The translations under genes were made by a program, and so were the position numbers. From the NCBI RefSeq assembly GCF_900111885.1, contig NZ_FOKG01000012.1, positions 1 to 64,000 on the forward strand: 64,000 bases of DNA, in the 5' to 3' direction. Below the pieces are notes generated by a model that saw only the letters and a program-made list of their open reading frames with translations, was not told the origin of the DNA and made no database searches. Source of the stretch: Amycolatopsis marina (lineage in GTDB: Bacteria > Actinomycetota > Actinomycetes > Mycobacteriales > Pseudonocardiaceae). This document shows positions 6,926 to 14,740 of the stretch, piece after piece. The stretch's first letter is position 1; every line of letters begins with the position of its first letter.

Positions 6926-8002
6926 ATGTCGTTGCCGCTCACACCGCCCGTGAAGCCGATGCTGGCCCGCGCGGTGGCCAAGATCCCCGACTCCACGGAC
7001 CTGCTGTTCGAGCCCAAATGGGACGGTTTCCGCTGTCTGGTCTTCCGGGACGGGGCGGAGATCACCCTGCAGTCCCGGGCGGGCAAACCGCTCAACCGGT
7101 ACTTCCCAGAGGTTCTCGACCACGTCGCGGAGGTGCTTCCCGACCGGACGGTCATGGACGGTGAGCTGGTGGTGGCCGTGGGCGGCAGGCTCGACTTCGA
7201 CGCGCTCAGCGAACGCGTGCATCCGGCGGAGAGCAGGGTGCGGATGCTCGCGGAGAAGACCCCGGCCCAGTTCGTGGCGTTCGACCTGCTCGCCCTCGGC
7301 GACGAGTCGCTCCTGGAACAACCGACCGACCATCGGCGGGACCGGCTCACCGAGCTCGGGGGCGCCGGACTGAACGTCACCCCGGCCACGGACGACCCGG
7401 CGACGGCGCGCCACTGGTTCACCCTGTTCGAGGGCGCGGGACTCGACGGCGTCATCGGCAAGCCGCTTGCCGAGGGCTACTCCCCCGGCAAGCGGATCAT
7501 GCTGAAGTACAAGCACTCCAGGACGGCCGACTGCGTGGTCGCGGGGCTGCGCTGGCATGCGGACTCCGAGCCGGGCGAGGCTGTGGGGTCGCTGCAGCTC
7601 GGGCTCTACGACGAGGCGGGCGTCCTGCACCACGTCGGGGTGGTCGGCTCCTTCACCGTCGAGCGCCGCAGGGAACTGGCCGTCGAGCTGGCCCCGCTGA
7701 TCACCGATGGGGAGCACCCGTGGCTCGGCGAGGCCACGACCGAGGGACAGCGGCTGCCGGGCGGGGTGAGTCGATGGCGGTCCACCGAGCAGCCGTGGGT
7801 GCCGCTGCGGCCCGAGCGGGTCGTGGAGGTCGGCTACGAGCACACCGAGGGCGGCATGCCGTCCCGGTTCCGCCACACGGCGCAGTTCAAGCGCTGGCGC
7901 CCCGATCGCGAGCCCACCTCCTGCGGCTACGAGCAACTCGAGGAACCCGCCCGCTACGACCTCGACGCGGTCTTCCGCGGCGAAGTGGTCCGCACCCGCT
8001 GA
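6926..8002 (+). CDS. ligC: ATP-dependent DNA ligase, LigC type
   Basis: This 358-residue ligase has the adenylation motif EPKWDGFR with Lys31 as the AMP-bearing residue, DGELVV, FVAFDLLALGD, and LKYKHSRTADCVVAG, followed by an OB-fold domain. LigC-type enzymes seal nicks and join ends, and in mycobacteria act in a minor repair route. I chose ATG 6926 because the protein then begins SLPLTPPVKPMLA, as in M. tuberculosis LigC; ATG 6917 is in frame and also possible. The partner primase-polymerase lies at 9876-10895 on the other strand. There is no Ku gene in the window. Confidence 0.88.
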   Translation: MSLPLTPPVKPMLARAVAKIPDSTDLLFEPKWDGFRCLVFRDGAEITLQSRAGKPLNRYFPEVLDHVAEVLPDRTVMDGELVVAVGGRLDFDALSERVHPAESRVRMLAEKTPAQFVAFDLLALGDESLLEQPTDHRRDRLTELGGAGLNVTPATDDPATARHWFTLFEGAGLDGVIGKPLAEGYSPGKRIMLKYKHSRTADCVVAGLRWHADSEPGEAVGSLQLGLYDEAGVLHHVGVVGSFTVERRRELAVELAPLITDGEHPWLGEATTEGQRLPGGVSRWRSTEQPWVPLRPERVVEVGYEHTEGGMPSRFRHTAQFKRWRPDREPTSCGYEQLEEPARYDLDAVFRGEVVRTR

Positions 8003-8020
8003 CCCGCCCTTCCGCACTTC

Positions 8021-8160
8021 GCATGGTGCGTCTGCAAGTACCACCAAGCAAGATCGAACTCGCCCCCAACCACCACCAACCGGTAGGTCCCAACAGGGCA
8101 CTAGGTAGCGGTTAGCGACGTTGTTGATCTTACTTGGGGGTACTTGCAGACACTCCATCC
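8021..8160. repeat. MITE-like inverted repeat, about 140 bp
   Basis: Two arms of roughly 40 bases face each other. The left arm includes TCTGCAAGTACCACCAAGCA (from 8031); the right arm, read in reverse from 8151, gives TCTGCAAGTACCCCCAAGTA. About 13 of the outer 16 bases also match. The centre (about 8070-8118) is unrelated. No transposase and no clear target duplication are visible. Both arms can be read outward-to-inward from an ATG as a short peptide containing LQVPPSKI, with some differences at third codon positions. Confidence 0.6.
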
Positions 8161-8269
8161 CGGGACGGGGCCCCGCGGGGGCCGCTCACGGGGTGCTTAC
8201 GGGGGGCGTGGGAGAGTCGGTGGGAACCGTGCAGAGACAAGCTGTGCCGAGACAAGCGAGGACCACTCA

Positions 8270-9853
8270 GTGCGCCGTGGCTTCACCCCGGCCCCGCGCG
8301 GCCGGGGGCGCGGACCGGCTCCGGTCGTCGTGCTCACCGTGGTGGCGGCGATTCTCACCGGCTGCACCGCCGGACCGTCGAGTCGCCCCGCCGTCGTGGA
8401 GAACGACGGCCCGCCGCCGTCACAGGAACCCGCCGCCGAGACCGAGATCCCGCCACTGCCACCGCTACGGGAATCGAACTCTTCGTCGGTGCAGTGGTCA
8501 CCCTGCGACGCCGACACCAGACAGCGCCTCGGATCGCCTGCCGTCCCTGATTCCCTCGAATTCAGCTGCGCCCTGGTGAACACCACTGTGGACGCTCCCG
8601 ACCTTCCCCGCCGTGGTCTCGCGCGCATCGCCGTGCTGAAGGTCGGCGACGGCCCCATCCCGCTGGCCGTGGTCAACGACGTCGACGGCGAACCCGGCAC
8701 GCTGTACGCCGCCCGGCTCGCCGCGAGCCTGCCACCTGCGGTGCTGGAGCGCTTCTCGCTGATCGGCATGGACCGCAGGGGGACCGGCCAGTCCGACCCG
8801 GTCGTCTGTGTCCCGCCCGAGATCCGGTCCGGCCTGCTCGGTCACGACCCGGCCACCGAGAACATCGAGCCCCTGCTGGAAACCGCCCGCACCGCGGGCC
8901 AGCAGTGCACGATCACCCTGGAGAACGAGCAGACCGCCATCGACAGCTGGCGCGCGGCGGGTGACCTGGAGGAGCTTCGCGACCAGCTCGGTGTCGAGCA
9001 CCTGCACGCGCTGTCCCACGGCGAGGGTTCCAACGTCCTCACCGCCTACGGTGAACGCTTTCCCGACCGGGTCGGGCGGTTCGTGCTCGACGGCGTGCCC
9101 GACCCCTCCCATGATCTCGCGGCCACACTGGACGGCATCGCGGCCGGAGCACTCAAGACTCTCGACGCCTTCGCCGAGGACTGTGCCAGGCGCGGCTGCC
9201 CCCTCGGCGACGACGTCCGCGCAGCCCTCACCGACCTGGGCGAACAGCTTCGGACCCGGCCGCTGTTCACCTCGACGGGCACGCCGATGGGAGCAGGCCT
9301 GGCCCTGCACGCCACGCTGCGCGGGCTCGGTCAGCCGGAACGCTGGGCCGAACTCGCCACCGCGCTGGACGCGGCGCGCTCCGGCGACGGAACGAAGCTC
9401 GCAAGCTTCCTCGAACCGATGCTCAACGACACCAGGGCTGCGCCTGCCCGTCTCGACGCGGCACTCGCGACGTGGTGCAACGACACGTCCACCCGCCTGC
9501 CTGCCGACCGGATCGATCAGGTGGTGACGGACATGGCGGGCAAGTACCCGGTCTTCGGCGGCCTCGTCGCGCAGCGGCTTGCCTGGTGCGGCCCGTGGCC
9601 GGTGCGCAGGGAAGCCGCCCCGGACCCGAGCATGACCGGCGTGCCGCCGATCGTCGTGGCGAGCACAGCGGCCGATCCGGTGACCCCCGAGCGCGGCACC
9701 ATCAGGGCGGCCGAGCAGATGCGCAGCGCCGTCCGCGTCGCCTGGCAGGGTGCGGGCCACGGCGCGCTGGAGTCGTCCTGCGTCGCGGGCGCGGTCGAGA
9801 AGTTCCTGGTGGACGGCGTCGTACCGGACGACGGGACGCTCTGCCCGGCATAA
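8270..9853 (+). CDS. Secreted lipoprotein alpha/beta hydrolase, tripeptidyl-peptidase-like
   Basis: This 527-residue protein resembles the actinobacterial secreted aminopeptidase/hydrolase family and Rv2672. The N-terminus is basic, then VVVLTVVAAILTGC forms a lipoprotein signal with the lipobox Cys near residue 29. The hydrolase fold shows FSLIGMDRRGTGQSDPV (oxyanion region), the nucleophile in ALSHGEGS, Asp in VVASTAADPVTP and His in GAGHGALES. The usual glycine two residues before the serine is Ala here. GTG 8270 follows GCGAGGA. It should act outside the cell on peptides or esters; the substrate is not known. Confidence 0.82.
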   Translation: MRRGFTPAPRGRGRGPAPVVVLTVVAAILTGCTAGPSSRPAVVENDGPPPSQEPAAETEIPPLPPLRESNSSSVQWSPCDADTRQRLGSPAVPDSLEFSCALVNTTVDAPDLPRRGLARIAVLKVGDGPIPLAVVNDVDGEPGTLYAARLAASLPPAVLERFSLIGMDRRGTGQSDPVVCVPPEIRSGLLGHDPATENIEPLLETARTAGQQCTITLENEQTAIDSWRAAGDLEELRDQLGVEHLHALSHGEGSNVLTAYGERFPDRVGRFVLDGVPDPSHDLAATLDGIAAGALKTLDAFAEDCARRGCPLGDDVRAALTDLGEQLRTRPLFTSTGTPMGAGLALHATLRGLGQPERWAELATALDAARSGDGTKLASFLEPMLNDTRAAPARLDAALATWCNDTSTRLPADRIDQVVTDMAGKYPVFGGLVAQRLAWCGPWPVRREAAPDPSMTGVPPIVVASTAADPVTPERGTIRAAEQMRSAVRVAWQGAGHGALESSCVAGAVEKFLVDGVVPDDGTLCPA

Positions 9854-9875
9854 CCGGGTGCCCCTGCGGGTTCGG

Positions 9876-10895
9876 TCAGGTGTCGTCCCTGGCCTTGCTG
9901 GGCTGCACCCGTTTGGGCTCCCCCGGCATCTTCGGATAGTCCGGCGGATAGGGCATCTCGCCGAGACCGTGCTCGCGCTCGTCCCGCGCGTACCACTCCA
10001 GCAGGGTCTCGATCCCGAACGGCCGCGCGTCCATGTCGGCATGCGGGTCGCCGTGCTCGGCCAGCCAGCCGGGCACGGTGGTCACGTCGAAGTCGTCCGG
10101 GTGCACCTCCGGCAGTTGCTCCCAGGTGAGCGGCGTGGAGACCGTCGCCTTCGGGGTGCCGCGGACCGACCAGGACGACGCCACGGTGCGGTCCCGCGCG
10201 GCCTGGTTGTAGTCCAGGAAGACACGCCCGTCGCGTTCCTCCTTCCACCACGCGATGGTGGCCTTGCCCGGCACCCTGCGCTCCACCTCCCGCCCGAGCG
10301 CGATCACCGCGTGCCGCACGTCGATGAAGTCCCACTCCGGCCGGATCCGCACCAGCACGTGGATGCCGCGCCCGCCCGAGGTCTTCGGATAGCCGGTGAG
10401 TCCCGCGTCGGTGAGCACGTCCCGCACCGCGGCGGCGACCACCACCGCGTCGTCGTATCCCGCCGAGTCCGGTGGGTCGATGTCGATGCGCAGTTCGTCC
10501 GGATGGTCCACATCGGGCCTGCGGACCGGCCACGGGTGGAAGTCGAAGGTGCCGAGATTCGCCGCCCAGGCGAGCACTGCCGGTTCCGTCGGGCACACCT
10601 CCTCAGCGGTCCGGCCGGACGGGAACGCGATCTGCACGCGCTGCACCCAGTCCGGGGCGCCCTTCGGCACTCGCTTCGCGTAGAAGAACTCGCCGGTCAC
10701 CCCGTCCGGGAACCGCTTGAGCGTGGTCGGCCGCTCGCCGATCGCCCGCAGCAGCGGTTCCGCGACCGCGATGTAGTACTCGACCACGTGCCGCTTCGTG
10801 ATCCCGCTGTCGGGGAAATACACCTTGCTCGGACTACTCACCCGGACGGTTCGTGTGCCGACCTGGTACTCCACCGGTTCACCGTTCTTGGCCAC
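9876..10895 (-). CDS. LigD-like primase-polymerase (Prim-PolC type)
   Basis: This 339-residue stand-alone AEP primase-polymerase shows HVVEYYIAVAEPLLRAIGER, RFPDGVTGEFFYAKR, the metal-binding ELRIDIDPPD, the TSGGRGIHVLVRI segment and the third acidic residue region RVFLDYNQAARDRTVA. Such proteins fill short gaps and can insert ribonucleotides; the LigC-linked group in mycobacteria works in an excision-repair pathway. The ligase and nuclease domains of full LigD are absent. GTG 10895 is the start. It is downstream of the acetyltransferase gene (13-base gap) and convergent with the hydrolase. Confidence 0.87.
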   Translation of the reverse strand: MAKNGEPVEYQVGTRTVRVSSPSKVYFPDSGITKRHVVEYYIAVAEPLLRAIGERPTTLKRFPDGVTGEFFYAKRVPKGAPDWVQRVQIAFPSGRTAEEVCPTEPAVLAWAANLGTFDFHPWPVRRPDVDHPDELRIDIDPPDSAGYDDAVVVAAAVRDVLTDAGLTGYPKTSGGRGIHVLVRIRPEWDFIDVRHAVIALGREVERRVPGKATIAWWKEERDGRVFLDYNQAARDRTVASSWSVRGTPKATVSTPLTWEQLPEVHPDDFDVTTVPGWLAEHGDPHADMDARPFGIETLLEWYARDEREHGLGEMPYPPDYPKMPGEPKRVQPSKARDDT

Positions 10896-10908
10896 CCGCC
10901 CACCGTAG

Positions 10909-11469
10909 TCACCAGGACCGACGATCGGTGGCCAGAACGGACATCACGACCGTGTCGTGCCGCGTTCCGTCCCACAACAGGGCGTCGCGCAGCACTCCTT
11001 CGCGGACGAACCCGCACTTCTCGTACACCCGCTGCGCCCGCGTGTTGAAGTCGAACACCTCGAGGCCGACCCGGTGCAGACCGACGGTGGCGAAGGCGAA
11101 GCCGAGTACCAGCCGGGTGGCTTCGGTGCCGTAGCCGCGCCCGAAGGCGTGCGGGCCGGCCAGCGCGATCCGGAAGCTCATCGACTCGTTCAGCGCGTCG
11201 AGTTCGAACAGCACGACCTCGCCGAGAAACGCTCCGTCCTCGGCCCGGGTGATCGCCCAGTCGGCGCGGTCCGTCGCAGCAGGCCGGGCGGCGAGGTAGC
11301 GCTCGACCTGCTCTCTGGTGAACGTCGCGTGGGTACCCGTGTACCGGATTGTCTCGGGGTCGTGCAGCGCCACCCACATCTCGTCGAGATAGGAGTCGTC
11401 GAGGCCACGCAGCACCACGGTGTCCCCGTGCAGCTGCGGTTGTGTGGCGAGTGCCTCCTGGTTCAGCAT
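10909..11469 (-). CDS. RimJ/RimL-type GNAT acetyltransferase
   Basis: This 186-residue N-acetyltransferase uses acetyl-CoA to modify an amine, often a protein N-terminus. The fold shows VVLRGLDDSYLDEMWVALHD at the N-terminus, the acetyl-CoA loop in AFGRGYGTEATRLVLGFAF, and VFDFNTRAQRVYEKCGF near the C-terminus, which is typical of the RimJ/RimL branch. Target unknown. It probably shares a transcript with the primase-polymerase 13 bases downstream and starts 66 bases from the divergent VTT gene. Confidence 0.85.
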   Translation of the reverse strand: MLNQEALATQPQLHGDTVVLRGLDDSYLDEMWVALHDPETIRYTGTHATFTREQVERYLAARPAATDRADWAITRAEDGAFLGEVVLFELDALNESMSFRIALAGPHAFGRGYGTEATRLVLGFAFATVGLHRVGLEVFDFNTRAQRVYEKCGFVREGVLRDALLWDGTRHDTVVMSVLATDRRSW

Positions 11470-11535
11470 CAGTCAACCGCACCACAGCGGGCCCGCTCGT
11501 GTCACCTGAGATTTCCGGTGGCCTACCGTGGATCC

Positions 11536-12297
11536 GTGCCCCGACGTGCCCAGCTGTTCCTCGCCTGCGTGCTGTTCATCGGGCTCGCGGTCGCGGGGTT
11601 CACCCTGCCGGTACCCAGTCCGGCGGAACTGCGCGCCTGGGCAGCGGGGGCCGGCGCGGCGACGCCGATGTTGTTCCTGCTGGTGTACGCGATGTTCACC
11701 GTGGCGCCGATCCCCCGTACCGTGTTCAGCCTCGCCGCGGGCCTGCTGCTCGGTCACTGGCTCGGGATCGTGATCGCGATGCTGGCCACCGCGATCTCGG
11801 CCGCGCTGGGATTCCTGCTGGCCAGGCTGCTCGGCAGGAACCTGGTGGCCCGGCACCTGCATCGGGGCGCCGTGCGGACCGTGCACGACCGGCTGACCGG
11901 AGGCGGTGTTCTCGCCGTCACCTCGTTGCGGCTGATCCCGGTTATTCCGTTCGCACCGCTGAGCTACTGCTGCGGAATGTCCGCGATCCGGCTTCCGCCG
12001 TATCTCGCGGGAACCGTCCTCGGCAGCTTCCCCGGCACGGCAGCGGTGGTGTTACTCGGCGACGCCCTCACCGGCAGCACACCTCCGGTGCTGCTCGCGT
12101 GTTACGGCACTTTCGCGGCGCTCGGGGCGTTCGGCCTGTACCGCGTCGTGCGCAGGGCGACTCCTCCAGCACTCTGTGCAGCCACCGAAGTCAGTGCGGC
12201 AACGGCGGATTCCCCGTCTCCCACCAAAAAACGTGAATTGGCGACCTGCCAGGCGGCTGCCGAAGATTCCGGCACATCGCCCGCTACACTCGATTGA
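11536..12297 (+). CDS. VTT-domain (TVP38/TMEM64, DedA-like) membrane protein
   Basis: This 253-residue protein has five or six hydrophobic segments and the VTT signature: a first loop VAPIPRTVFSLAAGLLLGHW, then GFLLARLLGRN, and LRLIPVIPFAPLSYCCGM. Family members are linked to lipid scrambling and undecaprenyl-phosphate recycling. GTG 11536 is favoured because TACCGT at 11524-11529 stands six bases upstream, giving a leaderless start. The C-terminal 40 residues are polar. Its TGA overlaps the first TTG codon available to the kinase gene. Confidence 0.82.
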   Translation: MPRRAQLFLACVLFIGLAVAGFTLPVPSPAELRAWAAGAGAATPMLFLLVYAMFTVAPIPRTVFSLAAGLLLGHWLGIVIAMLATAISAALGFLLARLLGRNLVARHLHRGAVRTVHDRLTGGGVLAVTSLRLIPVIPFAPLSYCCGMSAIRLPPYLAGTVLGSFPGTAAVVLLGDALTGSTPPVLLACYGTFAALGAFGLYRVVRRATPPALCAATEVSAATADSPSPTKKRELATCQAAAEDSGTSPATLD

Positions 12298-13946
12298 GTG
12301 CGCGGCCATGGTGTTTGCGCGCAGTCAATCCACGATCGCGGATAGTTTCGACAGGAGTAGGCGTCATCGAGACCGGTCACCTGATCGCAGGGCACTACCG
12401 CCTCGTAGAGCACGTCGGCAGCGGTGCCATGGGTGTGGTCTGGCGAGCCGTGGACGAGCGCCTCGAGCGTTCCGTCGCGGTCAAGCAGATCCTGACCCAG
12501 CCCGGCCTGTCCGAGGCGGAACGGGTCAACGTCCGGCAGCGCGCCATGCGCGAGGCGAAGAACGCTGCCCGCTTCCAGCACCCCAACGCGATCGTGGTGT
12601 TCGACATCGCCGAACACGACGGCGATCCGTGTCTGGTGATGGAATACCTGCCGTCGAAAAGTCTTTCGGCGATCATCGCCGAGCGCGGCCCCATGCCGAT
12701 GCGTGAGGTGTCCCGCATCGGAGAGCAGGTCGCGGCCGCGCTGGTCGCCGCACACCGCTCCGGGCTCGTGCACCGGGACGTGAAGCCGGGCAACATCCTG
12801 ATCGACGAAACCGGCACGGCCAAAATCACCGACTTCGGTATCTCCAGGGCCGCTGGCGACCTGACGCTGACGCAGACCGGCCTCATCGGCGGTACTCCCG
12901 CCTACCTCGCTCCGGAACTGGCCCGGGGCGCCGATCCCGCTCCCAGTTCCGACGTGTTCGCCCTGGGGGCAACGCTCTACCACGCGATCGAGGGCCAGGC
13001 GCCGTACGGAAACAACGCGAACCAGCTGGCCCTGCTCTATTCGGCGGCCAACGGCAAGGTCATCCCGCCGGCCAGGGCGGGCCAGGCCACGGCGCTGCTG
13101 ATGAGCCTGCTGCGCTCCGAGCCCGACGAGCGGCCCACGATGCTCGAGGCGCGCGACCGGCTCGCGGCCATTTCCGGTGGTGAGGTGAGCCCGGCGGCGA
13201 CGATGGTGTCACCACCGCTGCCCCACGGGGGGCGCCAGCCCGCGGCACCGATGCTCAAACCGGACACTCCGGGCAACGGCATCACTCCGCCATGGCAGCG
13301 CACCCCGTCGGCCACCGCTGTCGCGCCCGCCTCTCCCCCGCCGACCTCGACGTTCTCCGCGACGCCACCGGCCACCCCGCCGCGCGGCGCCGCGATGCGG
13401 GCCGCGGGCAACGGCAGCCCTCCGGCGCAGGCGCGGCAGCCACGCGACCGGCGTAAGCCGCTGATCTTCGGGGCGATCGCGGCCTCGATCCTGGTGCTGA
13501 CCACGGTGTTGATCATCGCGTTGAACTCCGGCGGCGATGAACCCAACAACCAGGCGCAGAACCCCGCTCCCTCGACACCTCAGGAGACGTCCAGCAGTGC
13601 TCCGGTGTCCAGCCAACCCTCCAACGGAGCGCCGGTCAAATGGGGACCCGCGGGCAATGTCGCCGTCGACTTCTACAACGGGCTCGACAACCCCGCCGCG
13701 GCGTGGAACCTGCTGTCACCCGGCGTGCAGCAGTCCTTCGGCTCCCAGGAGTCGTTTGCCGACTACTGGGATGACTACGAGGTGGTCGCCGCGCAAGGCG
13801 CCACGGCGTACAAGCACGCCAACAACGAGGACGGCTCCGTGGACATCCGGATCAACGTCGAGTTCGAGGACGCCGGCCAGCAGCAGAAGACCGTGCGGGT
13901 GATCGACTCCGGTGGCAAGCTGCTGATCGACTCCGACCCGCGCTGA
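12294..13946 (+). CDS. Transmembrane Ser/Thr protein kinase (PknB/PknD type)
   Basis: The kinase domain (about residues 28-290 from this start) has GSGAMGVVWRA, the ATP lysine in VAVKQIL, HRDVKPGNILID, DFGISRA and PAYLAPELARG: a complete Hanks-type active site. A proline/alanine linker follows, then a membrane segment LIFGAIAASILVLTTVLI and an extracellular domain of about 150 residues without PASTA repeats. The start is uncertain. TTG 12294 is the first in-frame option, but AGGAG (12353-12357) lies eight bases before an in-frame ATC at 12366, which would begin IETGHLIAGHYRL. Confidence 0.9.
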   Translation: MSARPWCLRAVNPRSRIVSTGVGVIETGHLIAGHYRLVEHVGSGAMGVVWRAVDERLERSVAVKQILTQPGLSEAERVNVRQRAMREAKNAARFQHPNAIVVFDIAEHDGDPCLVMEYLPSKSLSAIIAERGPMPMREVSRIGEQVAAALVAAHRSGLVHRDVKPGNILIDETGTAKITDFGISRAAGDLTLTQTGLIGGTPAYLAPELARGADPAPSSDVFALGATLYHAIEGQAPYGNNANQLALLYSAANGKVIPPARAGQATALLMSLLRSEPDERPTMLEARDRLAAISGGEVSPAATMVSPPLPHGGRQPAAPMLKPDTPGNGITPPWQRTPSATAVAPASPPPTSTFSATPPATPPRGAAMRAAGNGSPPAQARQPRDRRKPLIFGAIAASILVLTTVLIIALNSGGDEPNNQAQNPAPSTPQETSSSAPVSSQPSNGAPVKWGPAGNVAVDFYNGLDNPAAAWNLLSPGVQQSFGSQESFADYWDDYEVVAAQGATAYKHANNEDGSVDIRINVEFEDAGQQQKTVRVIDSGGKLLIDSDPR

Positions 13947-13989
13947 GGCACAGGTAGGCAGAGCGGGCCGCGTGGCTTACCGTTGGACC

Positions 13990-14289
13990 ATGGCCAACGA
14001 CCAGGGCCCCACACCGCATCCGCGTTTTCATGAGGATCTCGTCGGGCTGGACCCGCACGATCCCGAGGCGCAGGCTTTTGCCGCGCACCTGGACCGCATA
14101 CAGCGGTGCAATCCGGCCTTCACCGTCGAGGCCTCGATCAGCGGCGTCGCCGACTTCGCCGAATCCAGTCATCGCGCGGCCGGGTTGCGCTGGTGGGGCG
14201 CGGTCGCTGTCGTCGTGCTGATTCTGCTCGGTGTCGTGGTAGCGGCATGGGACACGATCGGACAGGTGCTGAGCTGGCTCGGCGGGTAG
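13990..14289 (+). CDS. Small single-pass membrane protein, unknown
   Basis: This 99-residue protein has a polar, histidine-rich N-terminal half (TPHPRFHEDLVGLDPHDPEA) and one membrane segment at about residues 70-90 (WWGAVAVVVLILLGVVVAAW). I do not recognise the family. ATG 13990 is supported by TACCGT at 13978-13983, six bases upstream, giving a leaderless start. It directly precedes msrB, whose -10 box overlaps this gene's stop codon. Confidence 0.65.
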   Translation: MANDQGPTPHPRFHEDLVGLDPHDPEAQAFAAHLDRIQRCNPAFTVEASISGVADFAESSHRAAGLRWWGAVAVVVLILLGVVVAAWDTIGQVLSWLGG

Positions 14290-14299
14290 CCTGACACAT

Positions 14300-14737
14300 A
14301 TGAGTTCCGGCATGAAACCCGTCGTTGGGGCGACCCCGCGCGTTGTGAAGTCCGAGCAGGAGTGGCGGGAGGAACTGGGGCCGGAGGAGTACGCGGTGCT
14401 CCGCCAGGCCGCCACGGAACGTCCCTTCACCGGCGAGTACAACGAGACCGAAACCACCGGCGCGTACGAGTGCCGCGCGTGTGGCGCCGAGTTGTTCCGC
14501 AGCGACACCAAGTTCGCCAGCCACTGCGGCTGGCCGTCGTTCTTCGACCCCGCCGACTCCGATGCGGTGCTGTTGCGCGAGGACCGCGCGATGGGCATGA
14601 AGCGCGTCGAGGTGCTGTGCGCGAGCTGCCACAGCCACCTCGGCCACGTTTTCGAAGGTGAGGGCTATGACACCCCCACCGACCAGCGCTACTGCATCAA
14701 CTCCATCGCCCTGAAACTGGTCCCCGCGGACAGCTGA
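14300..14737 (+). CDS. msrB: Peptide-methionine (R)-S-oxide reductase
   Basis: MsrB repairs oxidised methionine (R isomer) in proteins in the cytoplasm. The 145 residues show both zinc CxxC pairs (YECRACGAELF and LCASCHSHLGHVF), GWPSFFD, and the catalytic Cys in RYCINSIAL. A TAGCCT -10 box (14287-14292) lies seven bases before ATG 14300, so the mRNA is probably leaderless. The gene ends three bases from the convergent CoA-transferase gene. Its position matches Rv2674. Confidence 0.95.
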   Translation: MSSGMKPVVGATPRVVKSEQEWREELGPEEYAVLRQAATERPFTGEYNETETTGAYECRACGAELFRSDTKFASHCGWPSFFDPADSDAVLLREDRAMGMKRVEVLCASCHSHLGHVFEGEGYDTPTDQRYCINSIALKLVPADS

Positions 14738-14740
14738 CGG

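Noticed and set aside
5086..7461. 791-codon minus-strand frame across the Asp23 cluster
   Set aside because: It is antisense to clearly recognised genes and is Ser/Arg-rich without motifs.
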